In this document: one piece after another, positions 18,603 to 27,859 of the stretch
How the letters are laid out: each line of letters begins with the position of its first letter
Position numbering within the stretch: the first letter of the stretch is position 1
Assembly (NCBI RefSeq): GCF_003007785.1
Contig: NZ_PXOH01000002.1
Span: forward strand, 1-64,000
DNA: 64,000 bases
Direction: 5' to 3'
Source: Aphanothece hegewaldii CCALA 016
GTDB lineage: Bacteria > Cyanobacteriota > Cyanobacteriia > Cyanobacteriales > Microcystaceae
Translations under genes and position numbers: made by a program
The notes under the pieces: generated by a model
Databases searched by the model: none
The model's input: only the letters and a program-made list of their open reading frames with translations
Told to the model about the DNA's origin: nothing

Positions 18603-18753
18603 AGCGATCGTTTCTCCCTTTCCTTAAAAAAATTCGGCTAATGTTGCGCTTGTTTATGATGCCCCAGATCTACCATTTTAAACCATTTTGCGGGGTATTA
18701 TAAAGGAGAAAAAGGGAGCGATCGTTATTCATTAAACCCTAGAATAAATACTT

Positions 18754-19329
18754 ATGACTTACTTTACATTAGACTTAGATTCGATTGAATTAAGCGATGA
18801 ACAATTTTTCCAACTCTGTGCCAATAATAAAGATTATCGTTTTGAACGCAATGCTAAAGGAGATTTGATTATTATGCCACCCACTGGAGGCGAAACGGGT
18901 AATAAAAATGCTAGATTGACTGCACGGTTAGTAACTTGGACGGATGAAGATGGAACGGGTATCGCTTTCGATTCTTCCACTTGTTTTAAACTACCAAATG
19001 GTGCAAATCGTTCTCCTGATGCGTCTTGGATACCCCTAGAAAAATGGAACACTTTAACTACTGAACAAAAACAGAAATTTTCTCCGATTTGTCCTGATTT
19101 TGTGGTCGAATTGCGTTCTAAAACGGATTCTTTAAAATCTCTACAAGAAAAAATGCAAGAATATATCGCTAATGGAACACGTTTAGCTTGGTTAATCGAT
19201 CCTTTAACTAAAAAAGTCGAGATTTATCGAACTGGAAAAGAAGTAGAAATTTTAGATTGTCCAATGACGCTATCAGGTGAAGATGTCTTACCCAACTTTA
19301 CCCTAAATCTGAGCAAGATTTGGTCATAG
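18754..19329 (+). CDS. Uma2 family putative restriction-type endonuclease
   Basis: A 191-aa member of the Uma2 (DUF820) family, very abundant in cyanobacteria, with a PD-(D/E)xK-like nuclease core. Visible: LSDEQFFQLCANN near the N-terminus, RSPDASWI (conserved Asp), CPDFVVELRSKTDSL (conserved Glu with following basic residue) and the M.EYIANGTRLAWLIDP signature. Biological role is unproven. Flanking sequences give no partner gene. Confidence 0.85.
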   Translation: MTYFTLDLDSIELSDEQFFQLCANNKDYRFERNAKGDLIIMPPTGGETGNKNARLTARLVTWTDEDGTGIAFDSSTCFKLPNGANRSPDASWIPLEKWNTLTTEQKQKFSPICPDFVVELRSKTDSLKSLQEKMQEYIANGTRLAWLIDPLTKKVEIYRTGKEVEILDCPMTLSGEDVLPNFTLNLSKIWS

Positions 19330-19423
19330 ATTATAAGTTTAATTTGGAAAAAAATCAGGATTGATTGTTTCTTATAGGGTAAAAGGAGGGCATTTGAGAG
19401 TAAAGGAACGATGACACTTAAAC

Positions 19424-19771
19424 CTATGGTGTTGCATCATCTAAAGTTGTGAGCGATATTTTTACACAAGCCTTAACACCTTGCCAATCGCGCTCCGATA
19501 AGTGTCCAAACACAACTAGATTCGCGGATGGTGGCAGGGTCACGATAAAGCAACGAAACACTGAAGCAGCCCGCAACCCTGCTGATGCCCAGTCCTGAAG
19601 TGCATAATCAGTAACTCCTAGTACCTTTGTCTGAGTTGTAATGAGTCCAACTATCACATCTGGTCTAAGTGAATGGTAAATTTCAGATGAAAGGACGACG
19701 ACTGGACGGCGTTTAACTCCTGTTACACCAGGAAAATCAACTGTGGCTAAATCTCCTGGATAGAACGTCAC
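19424..19771 (-). CDS. MazF/PemK-type toxin
   Basis: A 115-aa type II toxin of the PemK/MazF RNase family. The start is a GTG 3 bases after the upstream gene's stop. PGDLATVDFPGVTGVKRRPVVVLSS is the characteristic small beta-barrel opening with the conserved Arg-Pro-Val core. C-terminal LSERDWQGVKACV follows the usual helix. These toxins cleave mRNA at short sequences; the target here is unknown. The 72-aa gene immediately upstream on the same strand is the likely antitoxin. Confidence 0.8.
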   Translation of the reverse strand: MTFYPGDLATVDFPGVTGVKRRPVVVLSSEIYHSLRPDVIVGLITTQTKVLGVTDYALQDWASAGLRAASVFRCFIVTLPPSANLVVFGHLSERDWQGVKACVKISLTTLDDATP

Positions 19772-19774
19772 AAA

Positions 19775-19993
19775 TCAGCCCCCCTCCGTATCAGACAAAG
19801 TTGTAGCTGCATACTGTAGTGAAAAATTTATAAGATCAATCTGATCCTCCTCAGTCCAAATATCACTGTAATCCACCGATGGTAGCTGTTGCCCAACAAG
19901 ATCGTTAAGAATGAGCGTTGCCAATCGCAGCCGCTCAGTTGGTGACAAGACGCGAACCACTTGGGCAAAAATTTCTTGGACAGTAGTTTCCAT
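19775..19993 (-). CDS. putative antitoxin of the MazF/PemK-type toxin
   Basis: A 72-aa acidic protein starting METTVQEIFAQVVRVLSPTERLRLATLIL, i.e. a short helix-turn-helix-like or Phd-like helical N-terminus, followed by an acidic tail (DIWTEEDQIDLINFS) that could wrap the toxin. No family name is recognised with confidence; the role is inferred from position: 3 bases upstream of the toxin start, same strand. Confidence 0.65.
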   Translation of the reverse strand: METTVQEIFAQVVRVLSPTERLRLATLILNDLVGQQLPSVDYSDIWTEEDQIDLINFSLQYAATTLSDTEGG

Positions 19994-20110
19994 AACAATT
20001 CCTCCTGACCTTGATTTTAGTGCAATTTACCCGACTAACTAACGACTCACTTTTAAATCAGAACCTCTACATGGAAAATCGTTCCCTCATGTTTAACACA
20101 TAACAATAAT

Positions 20111-20512
20111 TTATCCCATCAAAATAACTGTATCAATGACATGAATCACCCCGTTATCGACTTCGATATCACCTTGTAAAACGGTGGCATTTTTGACCTC
20201 AAAACCATCTGAACAATCAATGGGAATAGGTGAACCTTCGATCGATGTAACAACTCCCATTTTTTCTAAATCGGCTTTCATGTATTTTCCTGAAGCAACA
20301 TGAAAAGTTAAAATACGAGTTAACTGGGGAATATTTTGTAATAAAGTATGAATTGTTCCTGGGGGAAGTTTTGCGAATGCGTCGTCAGTGGGTGCAAAAA
20401 CGGTAAAAGGGCCAGGACTTTTTAAGGTATCGACTAAGTTAGCAGCGACAACAGCAGCAACGAGGGTTTTAAAACTATCTGAACCGACGGCAACATCTAC
20501 AATATCTGGCAT
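20111..20512 (-). CDS. fasciclin (FAS1) domain protein
   Basis: A 133-aa single FAS1 domain with the family's opening [20 protein letters not shown]1-type motif [17 protein letters not shown] and H2-type segment [12 protein letters not shown]. Fasciclin domains mediate adhesion; secreted single-domain versions are common in cyanobacteria. No clear signal peptide is seen, so localisation is uncertain. Upstream of the GPH transporter's end on the same strand, 65 bases apart, with no evident functional link. Confidence 0.85.
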   Translation of the reverse strand: MPDIVDVAVGSDSFKTLVAAVVAANLVDTLKSPGPFTVFAPTDDAFAKLPPGTIHTLLQNIPQLTRILTFHVASGKYMKADLEKMGVVTSIEGSPIPIDCSDGFEVKNATVLQGDIEVDNGVIHVIDTVILMG

Positions 20513-20577
20513 ACAATTCGATTGATGTCATTTAATTTAACCGAAATAATCTTACAATGATCTGTCACTTTTGACAA

Positions 20578-22215
20578 TTACTCTTTTTGCTGTCTTCGTT
20601 CTTGTAGCTTGTTTACAATATCTGCATGAACTTCACGAGTAATGGGATAAAAATAAGCTAAAATCATACCACAGATTAGAAATACTGCTGGTAATGGCGC
20701 GACTGTCAAGCGAATAGCAAATAAAGCACTTTCAGGCTGTAGAGGAATGGGTTTATCGGGAATTCTTTCAATAAATCCGGCTGCTTCTAAGGCTATTCCA
20801 ACAATAAATAAACCAAAGGCTAAACCAAACTTTTGTAATAAGACCATGAAAGCATAAAAAATACCTTCTCGACGTTGCCCTGTTTGTAATTCATCTAATT
20901 CTATAACATCTGGAATCATTGACCAAGGAATGAGATAAGCAACAGCAACTCCAACACCGGCTAAAATCGCTAAGATATACATTAATGTTACTTGTCCTGG
21001 TTGTAGTGTAAAAAGTCCAATTTGAGCGATTAACCAAATGATTGAACCCAAAAAATAAACGACTTTTTTATCTAATTTATGGCTAACCCATTGCCAGAAA
21101 AATAACATAATTAGTGCTGTACCTTGAACTGCTAAAGCGACAGTTCCTGATTGTTGTTCGGGTAATCTCATCCAACTAACCACAAAATAAACTAGAATTG
21201 AGGCGGTTAATTGAACTGCTAACCAAGAAAAAAGATAAATCCCAATTACATACAAAAAAGGTTTATTAGCAAAAGCTATTTTTAATTGTTCTCGAAAAGG
21301 AATAGAAGGTGTATCAATCGCTTGCTGTCTTTCTTCTATTGCTTGAGCATCACATAAATGAGTTTCTATTTTTCCTTTAAGAAAAGTATAAGTAAATAAT
21401 CCCATCAATGCACCTAAAAGAATATAAAACATTGAGTAAGCATCAAACTTACCAGTTAAAGGAATTTTAAGAACGCCGTAAACAGAAAGTAAAATACCAA
21501 AAATTAAAGAAATATAGCCAACTCGTTTTTTATTTCTATTATCAAGTATTGGTTTTGCGCCTCTCTCTTGTAAATTTAGACTACAACCAATTGTCGCAAT
21601 AACAGAAAGAATTGAACAAAATATGCCTAATATAATAAATGTTTTTAAAAGTTGATTCGGATAAGTATTAGCCACAAAAATATATAAAATGAGAGATAAA
21701 ATACTTCCCCCAATGGAAAAAGCAAAACGAAAACTATTTAAATTCGTTCTTTCTTGATAATCTAAAGTTAATTCTGGGGTTAATGCTTGATAGGGTAAAT
21801 TAATCATTGTATAAGCCAGATTAAAGACAATTCCAATAAAAACATAATAAGCAAATAATCCCCAACTATTAATATTTTGATCATCGCTAAAACGAGGAAC
21901 AAGCCACTGTAAATAATAAATTAAACCAAAAGGAATAGCCCCTAATAACATCCAAGGAAGACGACGACCCCATTTAGATTGTGTACGATCGCTTAAGACA
22001 CCAATAAACGGATCATTAATTGCATCGGCGATTTTTCCAATCATTAACACTAAACCCGCTCGCCCTGGTGATAATCCTGCAACTTCTGTGAGAAAAAACA
22101 GGAGATAAAAAACTAAAATATTAGCCGTAATTGCAGGTCCAAAATCACCCGTACCATAAGCGAGTTTAGTTGTTATTTGTAGTTTTTCTGAATGATTATT
22201 ATTGGCTTGAGTCAT
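20578..22215 (-). CDS. MFS transporter, GPH (glycoside-pentoside-hexuronide:cation) type
   Basis: About 545 aa with some twelve hydrophobic segments. The start at ATG 22215 (MTQANNNHSE) is preferred; an upstream TTG at 22227 is possible. GPH hallmarks are KLAYGTGDFGPAI at the start, MIGKIADAINDPFIGVLSDRT (the conserved Asp-rich cation-coupling motif) and WGRRLPWMLLGAIPFGLIY. Members move sugars or sugar conjugates with Na+ or H+; the substrate here is unknown. The gene is about 30 residues longer than many GPH proteins because of a central hydrophilic loop near residues 285-320. Confidence 0.85.
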   Translation of the reverse strand: MTQANNNHSEKLQITTKLAYGTGDFGPAITANILVFYLLFFLTEVAGLSPGRAGLVLMIGKIADAINDPFIGVLSDRTQSKWGRRLPWMLLGAIPFGLIYYLQWLVPRFSDDQNINSWGLFAYYVFIGIVFNLAYTMINLPYQALTPELTLDYQERTNLNSFRFAFSIGGSILSLILYIFVANTYPNQLLKTFIILGIFCSILSVIATIGCSLNLQERGAKPILDNRNKKRVGYISLIFGILLSVYGVLKIPLTGKFDAYSMFYILLGALMGLFTYTFLKGKIETHLCDAQAIEERQQAIDTPSIPFREQLKIAFANKPFLYVIGIYLFSWLAVQLTASILVYFVVSWMRLPEQQSGTVALAVQGTALIMLFFWQWVSHKLDKKVVYFLGSIIWLIAQIGLFTLQPGQVTLMYILAILAGVGVAVAYLIPWSMIPDVIELDELQTGQRREGIFYAFMVLLQKFGLAFGLFIVGIALEAAGFIERIPDKPIPLQPESALFAIRLTVAPLPAVFLICGMILAYFYPITREVHADIVNKLQERRQQKE

Positions 22216-22321
22216 GTTATTTACCAAAATATTTTAGATTTTTTTGGTTTTAAATGGTTAAAGTTGGATTATACTAAGAGTCAGTTTACTTGTTTTTCTA
22301 CCTGAATCAATCATTGTCAAT

Positions 22322-22816
22322 ATGTCAGATTTGTATGTGTCGTGGGATGTTTATAACCAAGAGATAGAAAAGTTAGCGGTTTTAGTTTATCAATCACAAT
22401 GGGAATTCGATCAAATTGTTTGTATTGCTAAAGGAGGATTAAGAGTTGGAGATATTCTCAGTCGTCTTTTTCGTAAACCTTTAGGAATTTTGTCTACATC
22501 TTCTTATACTGGAGAAGAAAACAAAACTCGTGGAGAATTAACCTTTTCAAAATATCTTTCCATGACGACAGAAAAAATGGGAAATAGAATTTTATTGGTA
22601 GACGATTTAGCCGATTCTGGAATTACTTTATTAGAAACAATTAATTGGCTAAAAAATAAATTCCCCGATGAAGTACAAGAAGTCCGAACGGCGGTACTCT
22701 GGTACAAAGATTCATCGGTAATTAAACCAGATTATTATGTCGAGTATTTACCCGATAATCCTTGGATTCATCAACCGTTTGAGCGTTATGAACAGATTAC
22801 ACCAGCCGAGTTATAA
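22322..22816 (+). CDS. phosphoribosyltransferase family protein
   Basis: A 164-aa type I PRTase. The PRPP-binding loop is ILLVDDLADSGITL at about residues 95-108, and the upstream CIAKGGLRVGDILSRL supplies the PPi-binding loop. The compact size and YVSWDVYNQEIEKLA N-terminus resemble xanthine/hypoxanthine-guanine PRTases of the Gpt-like group, which salvage purine bases. Substrate specificity is not provable here. It is divergent from the GPH transporter and convergent with the small gene at 22828-23010. Confidence 0.8.
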   Translation: MSDLYVSWDVYNQEIEKLAVLVYQSQWEFDQIVCIAKGGLRVGDILSRLFRKPLGILSTSSYTGEENKTRGELTFSKYLSMTTEKMGNRILLVDDLADSGITLLETINWLKNKFPDEVQEVRTAVLWYKDSSVIKPDYYVEYLPDNPWIHQPFERYEQITPAEL

Positions 22817-22827
22817 TCATCAGTGAT

Positions 22828-23010
22828 TTAAGATAATTTTTCGCCAGGAAAGGTTAAATTAAACTCATCGATTAACTCATCTAATTCTTCAATAGCTTGA
22901 TTAACATCAATGCGTAATGTTCCTAAATCTGGTTTTTCCAGAAGCTGTGCTAAAAATTCTCGTTTTGAAAGGATTGTTTTGATTTTTTCAGTAAGACTAA
23001 GTTTATCCAT
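22828..23010 (-). CDS. small hypothetical protein (60 aa)
   Basis: Started at ATG 23010, the product is a 60-aa mostly helical protein (MDKLSLTEKIKTILSKREF...LIDEFNLTF). A GTG at 23034 gives an 8-residue extension that is less likely. Not recognised; the acidic helical content recalls small regulatory or antitoxin-like proteins, but nothing decides. Convergent with the phosphoribosyltransferase gene with 11 bases between stops. Confidence 0.5.
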   Translation of the reverse strand: MDKLSLTEKIKTILSKREFLAQLLEKPDLGTLRIDVNQAIEELDELIDEFNLTFPGEKLS

Positions 23011-23154
23011 GATTAAGATTTCTCTTTCATACACTAATTCTTGCTATCTCATCCTATCCTAGAACTTTCATAAGAGCAAACTATCGTAGTATAATTTTGA
23101 TCTGATAGGCTTAAAAATGAGCCGAAGTTCAATAAGGAAAAACCGCAAAGTGCA

Positions 23155-23727
23155 ATGTTCATTTTAAGAAAAATCCGTTTATCGATTCTTGGTTTAGTTC
23201 TGGGTTTAATATTGACTCTTGTTGGCTTTGTGGCGTATGCTCAAGGAAATGCTACCCTCAATTTAGCTGGATTTTTCTACGGGCTGCCGCTACTACTGGG
23301 AGGTTTAGCCCTCAAAGCATCGGAAATTAAACCTATTCCCTTCAGTGAACCCACTTCGCCCGAAATTTTGGCTTTACGTGAACAGCAAGCAACCGTCACT
23401 CAAAATAAAATCCGTGATGATGTGACTCGTTATCGCTATGGACAAAATGCCCATCTTGATGAAGCATTAGAAAAACTTGGAATTAGTCCATCAGATGAAG
23501 AATTACCCGAACTCCAAACGATTCAAGAAACGGCAGTCGATGGAAATTATACCCTAATTCTTAACTTTGATTCTCCCTGCGTTCCCCTTGAAGATTGGCA
23601 GAAAAAACATGAGAAAATAGAAAAGTTTTTTGGTCCCGATATTCGCGCTGAATTCACTCAACCTGTAGAAAATCAAGTTACTCTGGCTTTAATTAAAGTT
23701 AATAAAGATGGTGTTTTATCTAGCTAA
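23155..23727 (+). CDS. DUF2854 family protein
   Basis: A 190-aa protein with two N-terminal membrane helices (about residues 9-28 and 34-55; LVLGLILTLVGFVAYA and GFFYGLPLLLGGLAL). It is followed by a soluble domain containing REQQATVTQNKIRDDVTRYRYGQNAHLDEALEKLG. This is the layout of the DUF2854 family, conserved in cyanobacteria and plant chloroplasts, with no proven function. Orientation suggests a short two-gene group with the 64-aa gene downstream. Confidence 0.75.
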   Translation: MFILRKIRLSILGLVLGLILTLVGFVAYAQGNATLNLAGFFYGLPLLLGGLALKASEIKPIPFSEPTSPEILALREQQATVTQNKIRDDVTRYRYGQNAHLDEALEKLGISPSDEELPELQTIQETAVDGNYTLILNFDSPCVPLEDWQKKHEKIEKFFGPDIRAEFTQPVENQVTLALIKVNKDGVLSS

Positions 23728-23771
23728 ATAAATGGCTTGAATTAATTCTTGACTTCATTAGGAAATTTAAT

Positions 23772-23966
23772 ATGAGTAATATCAAGAATATTCCATTTGA
23801 TAAAATTAGAGATTGGATAAAGACTGAAAACGCGGCAGGACGACCGATGAGCGAAATTGTGGCAGAACTAGCGACTCGTGATGATGTGACTATTCTTTCG
23901 GGAAAGGATTCTATAGAAAAAAGACATCAACTTTTGGTTAATGCACTTCTTAAAACCACTTCTTAA
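23772..23966 (+). CDS. small hypothetical protein (64 aa)
   Basis: A 64-aa soluble, helical protein (KIRDWIKTENAAGRPMSEIVAEL near residues 11-33). Not recognised. It lies 44 bases after the DUF2854 gene on the same strand, so may be co-transcribed, and is convergent with the CRR7-like gene. Confidence 0.5.
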   Translation: MSNIKNIPFDKIRDWIKTENAAGRPMSEIVAELATRDDVTILSGKDSIEKRHQLLVNALLKTTS

Positions 23967-23977
23967 AAAAGGTAGTT

Positions 23978-24235
23978 TTATTTTTCTAAACGAACGACAT
24001 ACCATTGTAGATATTGTCCGTCATCGCCATTTAACTCACAATAATTATCTCTAAGATATTTTGCTTGTTCTTCAAGGGTAGGAAACTTTTCTAAATCGCT
24101 TGGTAAATCTAGCTGATGAGATTGAATAACGCCCTTTAACTTGTCTAATAATTCTTCAGGAGTTAAAAATTGTTCAGTTTGTTCGGTTTCCAAGACGACA
24201 AAATAGTCCTCTTGATACATAATTGAATCTACCAT
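23978..24235 (-). CDS. CRR7-like small protein (chlororespiratory reduction 7 type)
   Basis: An 85-aa protein beginning MVDSIMYQEDYFVVLET and ending GQYLQWYVVRLEK, with FLTPEELLDKLKGVI in the middle. I recognise this as the cyanobacterial CRR7-like family, related to a plant protein needed for NDH (chlororespiratory) complex accumulation. In cyanobacteria the role is not established. Confidence in the family is moderate because it rests on recall of the terminal motifs. Confidence 0.6.
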   Translation of the reverse strand: MVDSIMYQEDYFVVLETEQTEQFLTPEELLDKLKGVIQSHQLDLPSDLEKFPTLEEQAKYLRDNYCELNGDDGQYLQWYVVRLEK

Positions 24236-24546
24236 ATTTGTTTGATGATCAATAAAGTGAAGATTAGCTCAATATTACTGAGAGTGTTACGATTTAATAT
24301 AAACGATGAAAGGTAACCTATTCAAGCGTTTTAACTTTTTAAAGAGCATAACTTTCTCGCATTCTGATTTTGTTAATTACTATTGCTTGCCATTAACTGA
24401 CTTAAGGCTAGATGATAATGAGAAAAAGAAAATTAACGGCAACGGTAGCATTAGAGAACGATAAATAGCTCATAATATAGTTAATCCCCTAGAGGTCTGA
24501 ACTCCGGGGGGATGACAAATATTTTCATCTAATAGGAGTGTAGCAA
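24236..24546. other. intergenic region upstream of the coiled-coil gene
   Basis: No gene seen. Near 24484-24511 a CCCCTAGAG ... CTCCGGGG imperfect hairpin lies just before the AGGAG-like ribosome site (TAGGAG, 24533-24538) of the coiled-coil gene. It could be a leader structure or the end of another transcript. The rest is AT-rich without repeats. Confidence 0.5.
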
Positions 24547-24915
24547 ATGTCTACTGTAACAGAAAGCGATTTAAAGCGATTAGAAGATTTGATTAACAAT
24601 CGGTTTAATGAGTTAGACCGAAAAATAGACGGGACTAGAGATTATCTTGATAAAAAGATAGAGTCTCTTGATAAAAAGATAGATTATCTTGATAAAAAAA
24701 TAGAGTCTCTTGATAAAAAGATAGATTCTGTTGATAAAAAGCTAGATGTTTACGTTGCAAAAACTGATGAACAATTAAAAGGCATTGAGAAACGGCTTGA
24801 CAGTATTGATAATCGCATTAATACGGTAACTTTTGGCATTTTTAGCGTTGTTGGTGTTTTTGCTGGAGGAATTCTAGCTATCATGGCTAAAATCGTCTTT
24901 TTTCCCAATCCGTAA
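24547..24915 (+). CDS. coiled-coil protein with C-terminal membrane helix
   Basis: A 122-aa protein. Residues 32-66 are five seven-residue units of the form (D/E)(Y/S)LDKKI, i.e. a perfect heptad coiled coil, followed by more heptads (EKRLDSIDNRIN). A hydrophobic helix (FGIFSVVGVFAGGILAIMAKIVF) at about 97-119 anchors the C-terminus in a membrane. A clear Shine-Dalgarno (TAGGAG) precedes the ATG. The family is unnamed, but such DUF-type membrane coiled coils are frequent in cyanobacteria. Confidence 0.7.
   Translation: MSTVTESDLKRLEDLINNRFNELDRKIDGTRDYLDKKIESLDKKIDYLDKKIESLDKKIDSVDKKLDVYVAKTDEQLKGIEKRLDSIDNRINTVTFGIFSVVGVFAGGILAIMAKIVFFPNP
24640..24744 (+). repeat. five in-frame 21-bp tandem repeats
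   Basis: Five consecutive 21-base units, each encoding one coiled-coil heptad, alternate between an ATTATCTTGATAAAAAGATA-like and a GAGTCTCTTGATAAAAAGATA-like version, so the true period is 42 bases with a 21-base substructure. Nearly identical DNA indicates recent slippage amplification. Confidence 0.9.
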
Positions 24916-25050
24916 CCGCAGTATCAAACCGTAGTAAAATCGATTAGTACAATACCATTAACTAGATATAGGTGTTCTTAAAACATTTCAAACTCAAACA
25001 CGGCAAGCAATACGGCAAAAACAGTTAAATCAATAATACAGTAGAGTATC

Positions 25051-26469
25051 ATGAGTGACCGTTTCCTAAATCCGTTTTTCAATCTTGAATATGTTCCCGC
25101 GATAGAAGATTTAGGAGATGATTATTACGATCAAGTTAGTGCGGCTGATTTTCCTGAATATATTCTACGCTTTAGAAACGATCGCATTCTTCCGCTTTTG
25201 GGATTATCTCGCCAGTCGGTAGAGGATGAATATTTTATCGAAGCGTTTGGACATTTCCCCCACAATAAATGTCTTGCTTTACGCTATCACGGTTATCAGT
25301 TTGGCGAATATAACCCCTATTTAGGCGATGGTAGAGGGTTTCTGTATGGACAAGTCAGAGGAATCGACGGAAGATTATATGATTTTGGCACAAAGGGTTC
25401 AGGACGTACACCCTATTCTAGAACCGCAGATGGAAGACTAACCCTCAAAGGTGGTGTTAGAGAAGTTTTAGCCGCAGAAGCATTACATTATCTGGGAGTG
25501 AATACCTCTCGCTGTCTGAGTCTCATCGAAACGGGAGAGGCGTTATGGCGAGGTGATGAACCGTCTCCGACTCGTTCCTCAGTCATGGTTCGCTTTAGTC
25601 AATCTCATATACGTTTTGGTACATTTGAACGCCTACGTTATTTCAAGCGATCGGATTTAATTCAAAAATTACTCGATCATGTCATTGACTATTATTATCC
25701 AGAAATCCAAATTGGGGAAAATCGTTACGCCGAATTTTATGCGAGTTTAGTCGAAAGAGTAGCGAAATTAACAGCGCAATGGATGGCTGCGGGTTTTTGT
25801 CATGGGGTTTTAAACACAGATAATATGTCAATTACGGGTGAAAGTTTTGATTATGGGCCTTATGGGTTTATCCCAACTTATAACCCCAATTTTATCGCCG
25901 CATATTTTGATTATGGGGGACGCTATAGCTATGGAAATCAACCATTAATTTGTCGCTTAAATCTGGAGATGTTACAAGTTCCTCTGTCGATGGTGATTAG
26001 TTATTTAGACTTAGATGCAGGTTTAGCGAAATTTGAGGAATATTACGATCGCTATTATATACAACTGATGATGAATAAATTAGGCTTTCATCAAGTCCAT
26101 TTCCCAGAAACTAAAGAATTTGTCTACAAAACCATTGAATTATTGCAAGAAACCCAACTGGGATATCATGACTTTTTTGCGAGTCTAGGTGAAAACTTTA
26201 ATGATGGATGGCGCAAAGAAAGTAGCTTAATTTTGGAAAATCTTGAATTACCCTTAGCCAATTGGACAACATGGAAACAACTTTATCATCAAATCTTACA
26301 ACAATTACCAATAGATGAAATGGAGCAAATTCGATATCGTCTCCAACACTATAACCCCAAAACTGCCCTACTTCGTCCTGTAATTGAATCCGTTTGGGAA
26401 CCGATAACGAATGAAAATAATTGGGAACCTTTTAATCAATTAGTACAAAAAATTCAAGCAAAGGAATAG
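25051..26469 (+). CDS. selO: SelO/YdiU family protein adenylyltransferase
   Basis: A 472-aa selenoprotein-O-like pseudokinase fold that transfers AMP to protein hydroxyl groups. Hallmarks are [18 protein letters not shown] (active-site loop), [17 protein letters not shown] and [12 protein letters not shown]...DYGPYGF, which carries the family's catalytic Asp/Asn pair. Length is slightly below the usual 480-490 aa, and the C-terminus lacks the terminal Cys-pair or selenocysteine motif. The gene stands alone. Confidence 0.9.
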   Translation: MSDRFLNPFFNLEYVPAIEDLGDDYYDQVSAADFPEYILRFRNDRILPLLGLSRQSVEDEYFIEAFGHFPHNKCLALRYHGYQFGEYNPYLGDGRGFLYGQVRGIDGRLYDFGTKGSGRTPYSRTADGRLTLKGGVREVLAAEALHYLGVNTSRCLSLIETGEALWRGDEPSPTRSSVMVRFSQSHIRFGTFERLRYFKRSDLIQKLLDHVIDYYYPEIQIGENRYAEFYASLVERVAKLTAQWMAAGFCHGVLNTDNMSITGESFDYGPYGFIPTYNPNFIAAYFDYGGRYSYGNQPLICRLNLEMLQVPLSMVISYLDLDAGLAKFEEYYDRYYIQLMMNKLGFHQVHFPETKEFVYKTIELLQETQLGYHDFFASLGENFNDGWRKESSLILENLELPLANWTTWKQLYHQILQQLPIDEMEQIRYRLQHYNPKTALLRPVIESVWEPITNENNWEPFNQLVQKIQAKE

Positions 26470-26539
26470 ATATTTTACAAAAAACTGTTTATCGCTTAAT
26501 CCATTAAAATTTGTACAGTAACAAATTAGCTTAATATTC

Positions 26540-27445
26540 CTATTCTCCTGCATGATAGGAACTGCGAACCAAAGGGCCCGATCGCACTCTTAGAAATCCT
26601 AAAGTTTTAGCAATTTCACCAAGACGATCAAATTCTTCGGGTGTCCAGTATTTTTGTACTGGTAAATGGTCAAGGGAAGGACGCATATATTGACCGAGTG
26701 TAAGACGATCGCATTCTACACCCCTTAAATCTCGCATGGTTTCGATAATTTCGTCTTCGGTTTCCCCATGTCCTAACATTAAACCAGACTTAGTGGGAAT
26801 AGTGGAATCAAATTCTTTGACCCATCGTAGTACATTGAGAGTGCGATCGTATTTCGCGCCACGTCTAACAGGATCTTGCAGTCGTCGGACGGTTTCGATA
26901 TTGTGGTTATAACAAGCAGGTTTCGCCGTTGTTACGATTTTTACTCGTTCTTTTTGGGTTATTTCGCCTCCTTTTCCTCCCCAAAAATCAGGGGTTAAAA
27001 CTTCGATCAAGGTTTCGGGGTTTATTTGACGTATTGCTTGCATGGTTTGGACAAAAACACTCGCCCCCCCATCAGAAAGATCATCCCTAGCAACGGATGT
27101 TAAAACCACATATCGCAAACCTAATAACTGTACTGCTTCGGCTACTTTTCGCGGTTCATCGGCATCTAAAGGCATTGGGGCATGGCCTTTATCTACTTGA
27201 CAAAATGCACAAGATCTGGTACATATTGGCCCCATGAGTAAAAATGTAGCGGTTTGATTAGCGTAACATTCGCCTCGGTTCGGACATCTGCCCTCTTCGC
27301 AGATAGTATGAATATTACGTTGTTTGATAATACGTTGAACGGTTGAAATATCACTCGCTTTCCCAATAGAACGTTTTAACCAAGGTGGAAGGGCTGTTAT
27401 TTCATCTCGCCATTCTTGTTTTGATGCGTTAGAAGTATTAACCAT
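26540..27445 (-). CDS. lipA: lipoyl synthase
   Basis: A 301-aa radical-SAM enzyme that inserts two sulfurs into octanoyl groups to make lipoyl cofactors. Both iron-sulfur sites are present: the auxiliary cluster C49-C54-C60 ([12 protein letters not shown]) and the radical-SAM CxxxCxxC at C75-C79-C82 (CTRSCAFC). The C-terminal RSSY motif (VRSSYHAGE) fits the family. Cyanobacteria often have two LipA copies. A palindromic repeat cluster follows upstream at 27505-27818. Confidence 0.95.
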   Translation of the reverse strand: MVNTSNASKQEWRDEITALPPWLKRSIGKASDISTVQRIIKQRNIHTICEEGRCPNRGECYANQTATFLLMGPICTRSCAFCQVDKGHAPMPLDADEPRKVAEAVQLLGLRYVVLTSVARDDLSDGGASVFVQTMQAIRQINPETLIEVLTPDFWGGKGGEITQKERVKIVTTAKPACYNHNIETVRRLQDPVRRGAKYDRTLNVLRWVKEFDSTIPTKSGLMLGHGETEDEIIETMRDLRGVECDRLTLGQYMRPSLDHLPVQKYWTPEEFDRLGEIAKTLGFLRVRSGPLVRSSYHAGE

Positions 27446-27504
27446 TGAAAATAAGAAGCGTTAATTAATATATTGAATTAGGTAATTGATTAGCTAATAA
27501 ACGC

Positions 27505-27818
27505 CAGTGAATAAATTCACTGTCTTATAGCTAAAGTCGGTTGAAACCGACTCCAGTCCATTTTAATGGACTTTAGCTTTAAGCCGTGAAATTCATTTCA
27601 CGATCAACTATAGAACTAACCGACAATAGTGCAAAATGTTCCTTTCAACCGACTCCAGTCCATTTTAATGGACTTACGCTTTAAGCCGTGAAATTGATTT
27701 CACGGTGGACTATGGAACTAACATTATCACCGAATTAATTTTTTATCTTTCATAAACCAACTCCAGTCCATTTTAATGGACTTTAGCTTTAAGCCATGAA
27801 ATTGATTTCACGGTGGAA
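27505..27818. repeat. cluster of three palindromic intergenic repeats
   Basis: Three copies of a ~60-75 base unit at about 27545-27616, 27647-27722 and 27756-27818. Each contains two inverted repeats: AGTCCATT/AATGGACT and CCGTGAAAT/ATTTCACGG (copy 1 and copy 3 each with one mismatch), with GCTTTAAGCC between them. A further palindrome (CAGTGAAT/ATTCACTG) precedes them at 27505-27522. The arrangement resembles BIME/REP-type or MITE-like dispersed cyanobacterial repeats. It fills most of the 414-base gap between lipA and the queC fusion gene. Confidence 0.85.
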
Positions 27819-27859
27819 TCGTTCTAATGGATATGAGAGAAAAACAAATTAGATAATAA

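Noticed and set aside
24430-24470. Short 16-codon frame in the gap before the coiled-coil gene
   Set aside because: Too short to support, no ribosome site and no recognisable product.
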